Notes under the pieces: model-generated | Seen by the model: only the letters and a program-made list of their open reading frames with translations | Database searches by the model: none | What the model was told of the DNA's origin: nothing | Shown here: positions 12,201 to 22,734 of the stretch, in pieces | Numbering within the stretch: the first letter of the stretch is position 1 | Layout: the number at the start of each line of letters is the position of its first letter | Program-made: the position numbers and the translations under genes | Source: Patiria miniata | Taxonomy: Eukaryota; Echinodermata; Asteroidea; Valvatida; Asterinidae | Assembly: GCF_015706575.1 (NCBI RefSeq) | Contig: NW_024037050.1 | Coordinates: 868,001-932,000 of the forward strand | Length of the DNA stretch: 64,000 bases | Reading direction: 5' to 3'

Positions 12201-14712
12201 TCAAGCAACAGAGTTCATGAAGCAACAGGTGTACAATTTCAATAATACTGCATAGGTTGGGAAAATCCCTTGTTTTATAGTTTTTCTTCGCCAGACCTAA
12301 ATCAGGATATTTTCGTATGTTTGTATGTTGTGCTTTAGATTTATTACTGACAGATTAACCTTAAAGGTATAGTCCATCTTTTGTAATTTGTGCATTTTGT
12401 TTGTTTGAAGCAACAAAAGTGCTCAAGATCTGAAGAAGGGTGCTTATATATTATATATTAGTATATTTTGAAAAAAAAACAATATTCTAGGATCTCAATT
12501 TCAAATCAAAAGATGCTGAATCATGTTTTGAATTGGGCCTGAATTCAGCGTCCAAGACACGTTCTCACTGAGCCAATTGCAGCTACGCGATGTCGCGCAC
12601 TGATCTGACGAATTATAGCAACCGCGCACGCGTGTGTGTCGTGCCAATGCTTGCGCGTGCTTCGCCGAATAACAAAACGAACTACTAATTTGAATTTCCT
12701 GCGGTGCTTCATAAGAAGCACCGTTGGAAAGGCCTTCTTTCGTTGATTTCTTCAAAATGACAGCCTGCCAGAAAGAATAATTTCACAGGGAGTTTAGTCC
12801 TCTTACTATCTTTCAACCAAGTATGTTTTTCAACAATAATTATGCCAGTTACTTTTTGGATAGCTGCAAATGATGGACCTTGGCTTTAACCTTGAATTGT
12901 TCAGCGGCCAATGGCTTGTGTACATTATTATCCAAGAGAATAAGGGTTACGAGAAGATCATACGATTTGTACTTTAGAACCCGATTTGTACTGTTCTGTA
13001 GATCTGAAACATCTAATTTGGTGTTTCTCTTGTTATAATGACTACGAAGGGTGTTCATCAACACCCTGATCAACTTCCCCAAGGTCATTGTGGCAGCTGT
13101 CAATGGCAGGGCTGTGGGTCTAGGAGCTGCCATCCTTCCCCTGTGCGACATCGTCTACAGTAGCGACAAGGCAGAATTTCACCTGCCTTATGCAGCCATG
13201 GGCCAGCCCCCAGAAGGCTGCTCTTCATTTTCCTTCCCCAACGCCATGGGTCTTCCTGTGGTGAGTCTAAACTTAGTCATGAAATTAATAACACTCTAGC
13301 TGTGTGGCCTCTTCTGGGAATTCTTGGAAGGTTTGACCTATCCAAGAAAGTCTATGAGTCTTATTTCTTTTCTTGCAAGCTGTGGAAGTTTTAACATGTC
13401 CTTGAAAAGTTATGAATTTTAAGTGTCCTTGTAAGTTTGTGATTGGATTTGTGACCTTTGACTTGTTGACCTGTCCTGGAATTGTTGTACCTGTCCTAGA
13501 ATTTGAAATATTAAGGGAAAGTCTTTTACAAGTTTGCGCCGGAGACCGCGTATACACACAAAAGTTTTGCGGTATTCGGAACAGATGACAGATAAACACA
13601 CAGGGAGCGAGGCCGGAAATATCTGTCAGCGACCCGCTGGCAGCAAGCAATGCCGGAAATATTAGTGGTGCTGCCCGAGGGTGATGGCTTCAACCCGCCT
13701 GGCTTGAGGTCGAGTGAAAAGTAATCCTGAGCCTCGTTCCGTTCTTGTCAAAATAATCCTGGCGTGAACTGGATAAACTTTGCACCAACTTTAAAATGTC
13801 CTCAAATGAGCACCTGAGTCAGAAAGTTGAAGAACATGTGGTCTTTCCTAGAAACGTCTTGAATTGTTGCCCTGGATTTGTTGCAGTGTCTTGGAATTTC
13901 TGTTAGGAGCCATGAAATTCTGTCAAAACCTTTCAAAACCCTTCTCAGAATTTTGTGTGTTAAACACGGGGCTAGCAGTGGGACTGTCTACAACCTTCCA
14001 TGCACTTTGCATGTACTCTGTTTGGCTATTTTCAAAACCCTACAATGAAACTATTTATTACTCAGCTAGCATGGCCCCTCGAACCACCTTAACCGCTCCA
14101 AAAATGGTTCTGTTGGAAATTTAGCCCAGTAGCCCAGTGTAAAAGGGGTTTTATGCTTCTGTCCCCAGGCATGCGACCTCCTGTATAGTGGACGGAGGAT
14201 GACTGCCCTGGAGGCTTGCGCATCTGGCCTGGTCTCCCAGGTGCTGTGGCCAACCAGCTTCATGAGTGAGGTCATTCCAAGGGTCAAGGTCATTTCCAAC
14301 AATTCATGCAAGGTATTTACAGAAGAGCTTTCTGATCAAGTTGTTGGGTTTTTTTGTGAAGACACTTGATGTGTGTGTTCTTTGATACCATACACATAGC
14401 ATTTACGTAACCATACGCTTTTTATGATGACCTTGTGGGACTAGTGTATACAGTCTAAATCTGTGAAGCTTTGTACTTGGATACTATTTCCCTCATTTTC
14501 CAAAACGTTTTAACATGAAGAATTTGCAGTGAATGCTGTTTCCTCCCTATCTTATGATGATCTAGGGTCTGCAAATGACAAAGTCCTTGGTCCGGAGTCA
14601 CCTGAAATCCAAGCTGGAGTTTACCAATGAGAGCGAGTGTGCAGCCCTCCAAGACAGGTGGTGTAGCTCGGAGTGCACGAAACTCATCCGCAAGTACCTG
14701 GAACAAAAGTGA
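219..14712 (+). CDS. CDYL: Chromodomain Y-like protein (CDYL family), 8 coding exons, 585 aa
   Basis: Exons are 219-251, 5904-6543, 7015-7303, 11011-11137, 11893-12059, 13050-13260, 14169-14312 and 14566-14712 (stop TGA). All have GT-AG borders and matching phases, and total 586 codons. Residues 8-60 form a chromodomain (EYLVRWKNY, DDDTWEP) with aromatic-cage residues F10, W32 and Y35, the type that reads methylated histone lysines. Residues about 65-320 are a Ser/Pro/Lys-rich, probably disordered linker. Residues about 321-585 form an enoyl-CoA hydratase/isomerase fold, with GSGNVFCTGLD (387-397) and VNGRAVGLGAAILPLCD (436-452) forming the CoA and oxyanion region. The position of the first catalytic Glu of true hydratases (FxxPE) reads FHLPY, as in vertebrate CDYL, so classic hydratase activity is unlikely. 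Vertebrate CDYL is a nuclear co-repressor that binds H3K9me/H3K27me and acts on crotonyl-CoA. The length matches the family (about 540-600 aa). The assignment is firm; orthology to CDYL rather than CDYL2 is not resolved. Confidence 0.93.
696..1752. mobile_element. Foldback transposon with satellite arms (about 1.06 kb)
   Basis: The element has terminal inverted repeats of about 35-40 bp beginning TACGAAAGCCCATTAGCGCC, with the exact reverse complement at 1733-1752. It is flanked by an ACTTTG direct repeat (690-695 and 1753-1758) that looks like the target-site duplication. The arms are arrays of an AT-rich unit of about 21 bp (ATTCGTTATTACGGATTATTA). The left arm (about 737-1170) and right arm (about 1300-1705) are in opposite orientations, so the whole element can fold into one long hairpin. 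The unique centre (about 1171-1300) carries a small CGCCGCCTAGCGGCG palindrome. It has no ORF and lies in CDYL intron 1. Confidence 0.88.
2298..2406. repeat. Cluster of three GTTTAAAC-centred palindromes
   Basis: Three related dyads lie within 110 bp: GCACAAGTTTAAACTTACGG (2298-2317), GCGCAAGTTTAAACCTGCGC (2318-2337) and the perfect 20-bp palindrome GCGCAAGTTTAAACTTGCGC (2387-2406). Between the last two, ACGCAAATT (from 2354) and AATTTGCGT (to 2386) form a further inverted pair. They lie in CDYL intron 1. They could be the core of a degenerate transposon or a protein-binding array; no function is assigned. Confidence 0.6.
2421..3160. other. AT-rich CDYL intron 1 segment with no recognised element
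   Basis: This is very AT-rich sequence with many TTAATTAA-like strings. I see no ORF, RNA gene or clear inverted repeat. Confidence 0.5.
3165..3628. mobile_element. Non-autonomous DNA transposon, family A, copy 1
   Basis: A 460-bp repeat with imperfect terminal inverted repeats (GTCTATACAGAGGTGAT...GTGTAGAGCCC at the left; GGGCCCTACACTACAC...CTATACAGAC at the right). The body is clearly homologous to 28384-29092, sharing the ATCGCCATCTTTATTTT and CACCAACTAGTTTGGT regions among others. No coding capacity is seen. This copy shows the 'empty site' for the small element inserted into the other copy. Confidence 0.72.
4320..5790. repeat. Degenerate minisatellite of GAGGTTCCTCTTGAAGGAACT-like units
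   Basis: CDYL intron 1 ends in about 1.45 kb of diverged short units of the form GGTTCCTCTTGAAGGAACTGG, often self-complementary at GGTTCCTC/GAAGGAAC. Inside it a 168-bp segment is duplicated almost perfectly in tandem (about 5058-5225 and 5226-5393), a younger event than the rest. A long antisense reading frame across it (4955-5539) is a by-product of the repeats, not a gene. Confidence 0.8.
7390..7590 (+). repeat. Dispersed repeat, family B, copy 1
   Basis: This sequence matches the reverse complement of about 24640-24805, with shared stretches such as AATGCCTCAGA, GATACAACTGT and CAGCAAGGTCCCACAGACTT. The family is not recognised. It lies in CDYL intron 3, just before the DIRS fossil. Confidence 0.6.
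7650..10240 (+). mobile_element. DIRS-type (tyrosine-recombinase) retrotransposon fossil, partial
   Basis: Translated segments show, in order, a DIRS-type reverse transcriptase (about 7650-8110; SDKWRPIINLQPLNN), a connection/RNase H region (about 8160-9060, including FDWTGLHAYAF) and a tyrosine-recombinase region (about 9200-10240; RTYDSTLLHLTKWC). The 5' gag-like part and recognisable terminal repeats are missing. The copy is broken, with several interruptions, and so looks of moderate to old age. It lies in sense orientation in CDYL intron 3. The DIRS assignment comes from the order RT, RNase H, tyrosine recombinase and the absence of a DDE integrase. Confidence 0.85.
10375..10600. repeat. 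Possible MITE fragment with repeated AGGCCCTAGGCAC motifs
   Basis: It begins with CAGGGCCGGGTTTAG (10380-10394), which resembles hAT-type ends. AGGCCCTAGGCAC occurs near 10403 and again near 10570, with related AGGCCCTA and CTAGGCACC strings between. Boundaries are uncertain. Confidence 0.4.
11360..11892 (+). repeat. Tandem repeat units of about 229 bp ending at the exon 5 splice acceptor
   Basis: Two clear units (about 11360-11588 and 11589-11817, period 229) share GTGTTAGTCCCCTAAATTCA at 11449 and 11678. A partial third unit (TATCCCTGATATGAAATTGG, about 11804-11823) runs up to the genuine 3' splice site at 11892. The repeated pyrimidine-rich ATTCACAG resembles a splice acceptor, so the first two units may carry decoy acceptors. 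No exon-like coding sequence follows in those units. Confidence 0.65.
12060..13049 (+). other. CDYL intron 5, no gene seen
   Basis: Intron between exons 5 and 6. I see AT-rich sequence and a GC-richer patch (about 12540-12740). Small ORFs there show no recognisable domain. Confidence 0.5.
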
Positions 14713-15140
14713 GCGGCAAGGCTTCTCCCTTGTGGATATTATCATCCCGGGGAGCTAGAAGCTCAAGGGTTTGCAGGAGGTAGCCACAGTGAGTGTTGGG
14801 ATGTAAGGAGAGAACCTGGACAGTACCTGGACCTTAAGTGAGTGGCACAACTTCTACCTCCATGGATTTCAGGAGCTCAGGCAATACACTACTAGTTGGA
14901 GATCCAGCATATGAGCATTGAAGACAGATCCTCGACTTTGAGTGACTTCTTCCCCGTGGATTTGAGAAGATAAGGCAGTTCGTTGTTATGCAGAAAATTA
15001 AAAGTGAGTGTCAAGTTTTAGAGTGTCACGATTTTGAGGTCCTGGATAGTACCTTAAATGAGCGGCACAGCTTTGTCTCTGTAGGTATAAGGGCCTGGAA
15101 TTGTATCGCTGGAGGTAGCCAAAGTGAGGGTCTGGATTTA
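14690..15140 (+). repeat. Degenerate tandem repeats copying the CDYL stop-codon region into the 3' UTR
   Basis: The end of the coding sequence, AGTACCTGGAACAAAAGTGA followed by GCGGCAAGGCTTCT (14694-14727), recurs in diverged form at about 14822 (AGTACCTGGACCTTAAGTGA, then GTGGCACAACTTCT), about 14934 (CTTTGAGTGACTTCTTCCCC) and about 15049 (AGTACCTTAAATGAGCGGCA). The linked string GGAGGTAGCCACAGTGAGTG at 14777 recurs at about 15111. Spacing is about 113-128 bp. The real stop is the first; the later units are untranslated. Confidence 0.6.
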
Positions 15141-15354
15141 AAATTATTGCCATTACAGAGACTTAATGCAATACTGTGGATTTCTGAGCTGATGCAAAGC
15201 CTTCGAATATTTGTTAAAGTAATTTGCTGTTGTGAAATGATGGAGATAACCATGAAGGTTTTCTGTAGTCGCAGATAGTTTCTGGAGTAAGAGATTCCTT
15301 CTCATTCTGTCGTTACATTTAAGACGGCGAAACAGTTTGTGTTGTGGAGTTGCA

Positions 15355-15360
15355 AATAAA
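15355..15360 (+). terminator. Candidate CDYL polyadenylation signal AATAAA
   Basis: A canonical AATAAA lies about 640 bases after the CDYL stop and is followed by a GT-rich stretch (TGTATGTTTGTGG). A second AATAAA is at 15445-15450, so the 3' end may vary. Confidence 0.5.
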
Positions 15361-15450
15361 TGTATGTTTGTGGAAAATTAACCAAAAAAAACACTTGTAG
15401 ACAGTGGGAAGCCAATCCCTTACCAGGGGATATGTATATTTTCTAATAAA

Positions 15451-18400
15451 ATGAAGACGTATCAAATAGTGATTTGTTCACAAGTTGACTTGGTGTCGAG
15501 CAGAGAGCATGTATTTTGAATGCAAATATGATGAGGTCGAAAATAACTTTATAAGCTGTAAGTTTTCTGTCAGCGTTAGGATTGAAAGCCCTCAAATTGC
15601 CCAAGGCAATCTGTCTCAATTCTACATCAAATAAAAATACAGACTTTCAATAAAATTTGATGTAGATGATTTCATTATTAAGAAATGTTTGTTAAAAAGA
15701 ACTTCCAGCAACATAATGCAAAATTCTATCAAAAATATTGTTAACTTTTCTTTTCAGAAAAATGAGATGTGTTGAAAAAGTATTGTCTTTTCCATTTTTT
15801 TCTTCGAACGTTGCATCTACATAAAGTGGGCTTTTTTTTCCTTATCTTTTGGGCAATTCCATAGAATCCAATTCTCTGCATACATCCGACCACTGGATAT
15901 AACTGGATATATAAGTCCTGAAGGTGGTGGTGCCATAGTTTGGTCTGTAATAGTTTCCTACTCATTAGATATCACATTATTAGTGATGTATCACATTCAC
16001 TTTTTCAGCTGCGGGATAGCGGCTCAACAAATCATCTGACTCTCCGTTAGTTAGTTAGTAACAAACGTTGACATTGTCTATTGCTCCTACATATTTTGAC
16101 TGATTTCAAGCCAACTTTGTCAAAAGTATCAGCAGCTCAGCCCCAACATGTCACATGATCAAACTGGGGTCAAAGGACATCGTGAGGTCACTGGGGTCAA
16201 AAACCGCTTGACTCATGCATGAACACAAATTGTTGGCCCGCAGCTTCCAAGATATTTATGATGAGCTCGTTTCAACAGCAGCTCATTAAAGTGTCTGACA
16301 TGTACATGTACAGTACGTCCGAATTTATAGAATTACCCTATTAGGAAAACCCACTGAGTGCCCCCCTGCCAATTCGGGCGTTTCACAATGCAGTGCGCCA
16401 CCAAGAGTTTGCCACAGAGTTCATTTTTCCCAGTGCATTGTGGGAGATGGTCGACAGATTCGCAGCGCGGGACATTTGAAATTGTTAGTTTTTCCGGTCA
16501 GTAGTTTCGTAAGAATATGATTCGAGTATATGTTTGCCCTTTTCTTTTCTTTTTATCAATATGGTGTGTTTTTTTTAAGGTGGCAGAACGCTTCGCCCCA
16601 ATCTATAACAAATTAGCTCAAGTTGTCTACTGACACTCATTCAAATGGGCCGTGTTTGTCGACCGTAAACTTGAAAAAATGGACTCTCCATGGCAAAGTC
16701 TTGGTGGCACACTGGACCCAGTTACAACCTTTGACATTCCTAATCCTGCAAGGTTTTGGAGATTTTGGTAGGATTAAGGAGGGTTGAACCTAATGACTAA
16801 TGTTTGACACACGTTAGGCGCTGATTTACAAAGAATGAAGTCTTGGTCCAAGACCTGATTTAGATTTTATTCCCCTTAATAAAAGACCGGCACATCCCTG
16901 ACAAGCATGATAATGCCGCAGCAGCGGTGGTGTAGACTTCTATCATCAACACAATGTCTTAGCAATGCAGTCTTAAGAACTTCGGCAGTGCTACCCAGGA
17001 AATTATGACCATACCTGACCCTCTAGGCATTCTAGCTTGATTACAGCACGCAGGGGATCAAATCACAGTCCAGTCTTGGACAAAGATTACAACGAATGTA
17101 CCAGTGGGAATGTGCCAGCAGAGTGGTTGATTCTGGAAGATTCAAAAAGTTTCCTAGCCAAAAAAATATATATAAATAAAATTAAAAAAAACAATGGCAT
17201 CAGGGTTTGTTTATTCTCTGCATTTTATGCACAGTTGAATAGTGAATAAATGCCCCACCATCTTTCCTTTAACTAGAACTTCAAACTTATAGTCATATAT
17301 ATATATAGATATATTCTAAATTAAAAGTTAACTTCACCTCCATCATGCCCATTGAATCATGGTGTTACTCTTTTTGTTTTTAGTCCAATGCAAACTTTGT
17401 GTCGAGTTGTAAAATATTATTTAACGCCAAAACTTGTCTCTTCCAAAACACACCATTTTAACATCCAGTATTCTATGTGTGCTTTGTAAAGTGTTAAAAA
17501 AAATTGTATATATATAAATACTTTCACATGGTTATACTTCATTAATTTGTAGGAATTTAAAACCACAGACTTGTTAGTTACCCACGGGTGCAAGAGGAAC
17601 ACAGAATAATGTAGTGCGTCTGTGTTCTATATATGCAACACAGGTGACTACATTTTCCTTGTTCCACAAGCAAGGGTGGAATTACAAATTTATCTTAAAA
17701 AGCAAATTGACGCATATTAAAGATGTAGGAACGGTTTAGTGGTTATCCAATACACGTGTGGCAGAAATAGCACGGGCATTTTAGAATAGGGCAATAGGTA
17801 GAGTGTGATGTGGACGGGGTATAAGGTATAATATCACACTGTTGTTGCCATGGATCCGACCAATCAGGATCGAAGATATCAAGTTTGCTTGAAGATAAAT
17901 GAATATTAGTTAACTTCGCTCTATCCCAGGGTGCTGATGGGGCTAGTCCGTTTCACAAAATCATGTGAAGGAAGCACAGGTCAACGTTGGTCACTTGCTG
18001 TTAACAACGCACACACATCTTGTCTGATAGGGCCAATGAATACACGGAAGAGCTGACCATGCCAGTGGGTCAACAGTTTGTCCAATGAGAGCTAAGAACA
18101 CGTTGACCCCAGTCATTGGGTAAACAAAAAACATCCAATGAGAGCCCAGAGCGATTAGCCCCCACCAGAGCCGTTGGGAGAGGGCGACGGGGACGAGCGA
18201 ATAAGTTCACCAGACTCTTCCCCTGGAATGCTCTTGTATTGAGTGATATTTGGGGGTGATAATGCTGTATAGTAGCAGGGGGAAAAGGAGAAAGTTCTCA
18301 ACCGAATGTTGTGGTACCAAAACAAAAAAAAATCCAATTGGCACCAGATGTTGTCAATCCTGAGAGAATGCTCTCTTCTTCTTTTTTTGTCTCTCGGCTA

Positions 18401-20117
18401 TTTTTTCTAGAATGTACATGTATACTCCAAGGTTACAGAGTCAGTCAAGAAATGTCAACAGGGTCTGTATTGCATTTTGTAAGTCTTGGGCCTAACAGCC
18501 GCAGTTTCTGGTCAGTGTGCAGCTCTTATTTTTTGTTTCATTCAATGTTAAACTGCATTGTATTTTAAAGAACTACTTCAAATTTGCCTAAATTTGTGAG
18601 GCCGCTCAAGCCTCCATGCTTTTATGGATGGCAATAAATTAAGGGGGGAAATGGTTTTTTTATTATGTTGCATGCACAGCTGGTCAAAAATTCAATAACG
18701 CTTCCACTCCCTCCTATGTGTAGGACCAGAAGTTTTAACAATTTTATCTGGCCTTAAAGTACTGTGTGTTGAGAAACGACCTTGAAGACAAAATAACAAA
18801 ATAGTGCTTATTGCATTAAATCTACATGATAAAAGCATATGTGACCTGTCACCACATCATGAACATAAAGTTTGAAGTTTTGAAGAATTGAGAAAGTTTT
18901 ATTTCTGAGTTCTGCAGAACAAGAACTCTTCTAATGTTATGTAACATTTTGGAGGTAGTTGAGTTTGGAAACAGAAACATAAACCGCCAACTAAATGGAA
19001 TTTGTCAAAGTAATGTTCCCGCTGGTGTGTTAATGAAAAGTTGAAGAACAAAACAGGATAAAAATTGGTTGTAAAGTTCTTTGATGGACGAAAAAATGGG
19101 GGGGGGGGGGGAGTAGGACTAAGTTTCAGACTAAGGTTCACCTGGAAACAAAAACATTGACCACACATTCAAATTTTGGCATTGCCCCACTATTAGTATT
19201 GCAAAATGGCAATTTCCAACTTTTGTGGTGACAAGTCACACACTCTTGTTTTACTATACTCCTGAGGACAATGCTTTGTGTTTCCCTTTGTCCGATAGAG
19301 ACTAAGCACACAAAGAGGACCGTTTTGAACAAAAGACCCAATGCCTAAGGACTGAAAGGATCTGTTGTTTTCCCTTTGTGTGTCGGTTCTCGGGGGTTAG
19401 GCCTATGTAGAACACATACACATATGCTCGCATTGTGTGTGAGTGAACATACCTACATAGAAATGCCTTCCCTCTGATTTTTGTAGCAATACATTGTGAG
19501 TGCACACTGCTCAAAAATTTTGAATGTATTTTTTTGATAAAACAGAAATCGAAGACTGCATTCGTAGTACTACTATTTGTTGATTTTTGAGGGGAAAAAA
19601 TGTAATAATCACCCAAACCAAAACCTAGGTGGTACCTTACTAAAGAAAACTCACAACAGTTTTATTAATACACTATGTGTTATGTCTACTTGTATCCTTT
19701 TTCCTTCCAAGGGCAGGCCAGTTTAGTACCAAAAAAATGGTTTGAAAGACGTCTGCAATGTTTTCAGTTTTAATGCGTTTACCTCAGATTTTTTCAGTCT
19801 TTTCAGTTTATATTTCTTCTTTACATTTTATTCATTCCTTCTTTCCGACATAGTTTAAAATCAGAAAACCTGGAAAAATATCTCCAAAATCGGGTGAATG
19901 TGACGTGCAGTTCATTTTTTTTCTCTGGAATGTAAAATGGAATGTGTTCCTCGCAACGTATTTTTGTAGAATATGCATTGTAATTATATTTAAATGTCAT
20001 TGTATAACGTGAACCATAATAATAAAAAGATGTCTTACCAAATAATGCACTGCAGTATGCATGTCTTTCTGTATGATTGTCCGATCTCTTAATGTTGTTA
20101 ACTGTACTCCAAACCTA
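15451..20117. other. Intergenic, no gene recognised
   Basis: I find no convincing coding exon. Notable pieces are an inverted GTGCATTG...CCCAC-like dyad near 16431-16452 (CCCAGTGCATTGTGGGAG), short CCAATGAGAGC repeats near 18060-18150, and a run of 13 or so G at about 19099. Short reading frames here have no recognisable domains. Confidence 0.5.
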
Positions 20118-21569
20118 CAGAGTTGTAATGACTCGAGTCCGACTCGAGTCACCATTTTTGGCAAAGGGTAACTGACTCGACTGGACTTGAGTCACTGCGA
20201 GCAAATCACTCGACTCGACTCGAGTCCCTCATCTGAAGACTCAACTCGAGTCGAGGGCTTATAACACTCGAGTCCCAAAACTGTGCGGAAAGTATATGTT
20301 AGCGTGCTTAAGATGTGGCCGCTTCTCATATGTATATACGCCGTATATCACGGACCCTTGCCTCATAGTTTTATAATGTAGCGCACAAACCACTTGCCCT
20401 GAACCAGACTTTAAACGCATTTCCCAATGCTTGGTTTCATAATAATAATTGTGCTTATATAGCGCTTTCCATCGTATTAACAATCTCAAAGCGCTTTACA
20501 ATTATTAGCCATGGAACCACGCGGCAGGTACCCATTTATACTCCTGGGTCGAGAGAGAGTATCTTGCCCAAGGGCACAAACACCATGTTCCTGGCAGGGT
20601 TCGAACCCACGCACCTTCGAACATGAGTCGAACACCGTAACCACTGGACCCGGGGCGTTTCTACAAGGCTTCGGGCGATTTCTTAAGCCCTTGAAGGAAC
20701 TCTGGCTAAATTTATGTCCTGCGTTCAATAAATAATTAGATACATTTCTATATGTAATCAGAAACAGTTTTGTATGTTGCAATTTGGTTTTGAGATTGTC
20801 AGCGTGAAACTTGCTCCACACCCAAAGCCAAACCAGAAAACCCAAGTTTCTCTTCTATTAACCCTAAAAGGGCCGGGGCGGAATCCGCTCCCCCCCCCCC
20901 AACTTTTTCCGCGATAGCCTTAAAAAAAAAATTCGCGACCCCAGCTGTTATGACTTTTTAGCCTTGAGCCTTGCGCATCTTTTGATACCAAAAACATACA
21001 AATCGGAACACGGGTTGCCGCGCAGCGAACAATTTTCCGGCGCTATGCGCCGTGAAAACTGAATTTTTCCATACATGTACGTCGTGTACACAGAGCAGAA
21101 TTACCATTCATACATATGAATAATTAATTAGCCGTAATTCTAAAACCCTTTGACCTATAGTCATGAAATTTCTTGGGTATGTTCATGATGAGTTGCTCTT
21201 TGCATGTACCGAGTTTCAAAATTTTTCGTCACACGATGGCCGAGATTTTAGGGGGGTGCGGAATCCGCCCCAACCCCGGCTGTTACGTGATCTTTGGAAC
21301 AAACGTCTAGCAGAAGCTGTCTATTTTGCATCATATTTTAAGTCTTTGGATCTTCATAATAAACTAGTGCTTGTGTTCCTTCTTCCATTCTGTAATTTAT
21401 TACAAGGTGTTCCAATATCAGTGACTCAAATTGACTTGAGCATAAATTTGACTCGGCTCGACTCGACCACACACTGTGACTCTACTCCACTCGACCTTCT
21501 AGACCTAAATGACTCAACTCGACTCGACTCGACTCGAGTCACAAAATTTAGTGACTCATTACAACTTTG
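20118..21569. mobile_element. DNA transposon with GACTCGAGTC-rich subterminal clusters (about 1.45 kb)
   Basis: Terminal inverted repeats read CAGAGTTGTAATGACTC at the left and, reverse-complemented, CAAAGTTGTAATGAGTC at the right. Both ends carry clusters of GACTCGACTCGAGTC strings in opposite orientations (20130-20280 and 21420-21545), typical of subterminal transposase-binding repeats. CA(G/A)AG-type ends suggest hAT, but no clear 8-bp duplication is seen. It is non-coding and contains a SINE and a GC-rich inner inverted repeat (about 20872-20892 and 21251-21281). Confidence 0.68.
20435..20665 (-). mobile_element. tRNA-derived SINE, family S1, copy 1
   Basis: Read on the minus strand it has a B-box-like GGGTTCGAACCC (20598-20609 region), the CTTGGGCAAGATACTCTC stretch, CTCCTGGG-type body sequence read on the other strand, and a tail rich in AGCGCTATATAAGCAC and ATTATTATT. 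This layout is usual for tRNA-related SINEs of marine invertebrates. It is inserted in the larger transposon at 20118-21569. A second, more diverged copy lies at 25310-25480. Confidence 0.7.
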
Positions 21570-22017
21570 TTGTACTGCTTGCACATAATTTTTTGTCTAC
21601 CAGAATTTTCAACCGTTTCAAGGGTACGCAGTACGGCCTGAATTGCTTGACTGTGGCTTGCAAGTTACACATGCACCAATGGAAGTGTCTTACGCCTCAA
21701 TCATTTCTAAAAACTGGATCACATTTTCTCTTAAAAAAATAATACTGAAGCTAAAGGATTAAAAGTGAAACTACATGTTCCATCAACAAAATTCAAGCAA
21801 AGACACAATGACTCATGTTCATGCATTGGCCCATAACAGGCTGAGCTTTATTTACATTACACACATGGTTTCAGGTTTTAAAACAAGAAAACTCTTGTAA
21901 ACAAATCACTTCCTTTTTATCATGGCCGATGCAAACGTGACTATTGGAATAAAAATTGTAAAAGTAACCCATGAAATAAACAAGGATAAATATGTACATA
22001 TACTTTTGTTTTTTAAT

Positions 22018-22130
22018 TGTCTAGGTTGAAGAAAGAAATTAACTGGAGCAGGATTTGAACTTGTGACCTCCAGTATCTGAGCACTGGAATGCCACTCTGA
22101 TGGTCACACATTCAAACCATGCTCAGGTTC
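22018..22130 (-). mobile_element. tRNA-derived SINE, family S2, copy 1
   Basis: On the minus strand AAGTTCAAATCCTGCTCCAG is a B-box-like stretch. It is followed by a tail, AATTTCTTTCTTCAACCTAG, that matches the tail of the element at 35150-35255. The A box is degenerate. Confidence 0.55.
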
Positions 22131-22734
22131 ACTTGTTTATTAACATTTTTAAACTATATTCATAAATACGCAAGACATTTAACCCATTCCTATTGGTCCA
22201 GAGCCCGTCACATGGCCAGTTTTAAACGGTTCATAAAGACCGGCTGGCTGGTCTTTAGTGTCATATGAAATTTGGACTCCTATGAAATCCGGTGCCTTTT
22301 ACCGTTTTATTGGTTGAACGTTCAGTCCTCACGTAGGCATGCGCAATACTACCAGTGAGTCAGTATTTTATAGTCCTAAATTCACAACACACCGGCACAG
22401 CTGCATTCTGCACCACATTGCGGCTGTACAGTGCACTGAAAAAATTTAATCGTGAAATTTTATTTTCTAGCTGAACTTCTGAGTTTTTATTGCAAACATT
22501 TATAATTCATGTTAATAGTGAATTTCCCAAATAACTACATTCCTCGTTTTTCTTTCCACATTGTCTCTGACTTTAGTTTTCAGGCTCAAGCATCATGATT
22601 TTAAACCTTTGACTTGAAGGACTACCTCAATACTTTCTGCTGCAGGTTCAGCAAGTGCCACAATTTGAGGTGATAGTTTGGAGTGTGTCCATTTTGACAT
22701 CACGCTTCTGGGACTAGGTCTAACTTGTATTATA

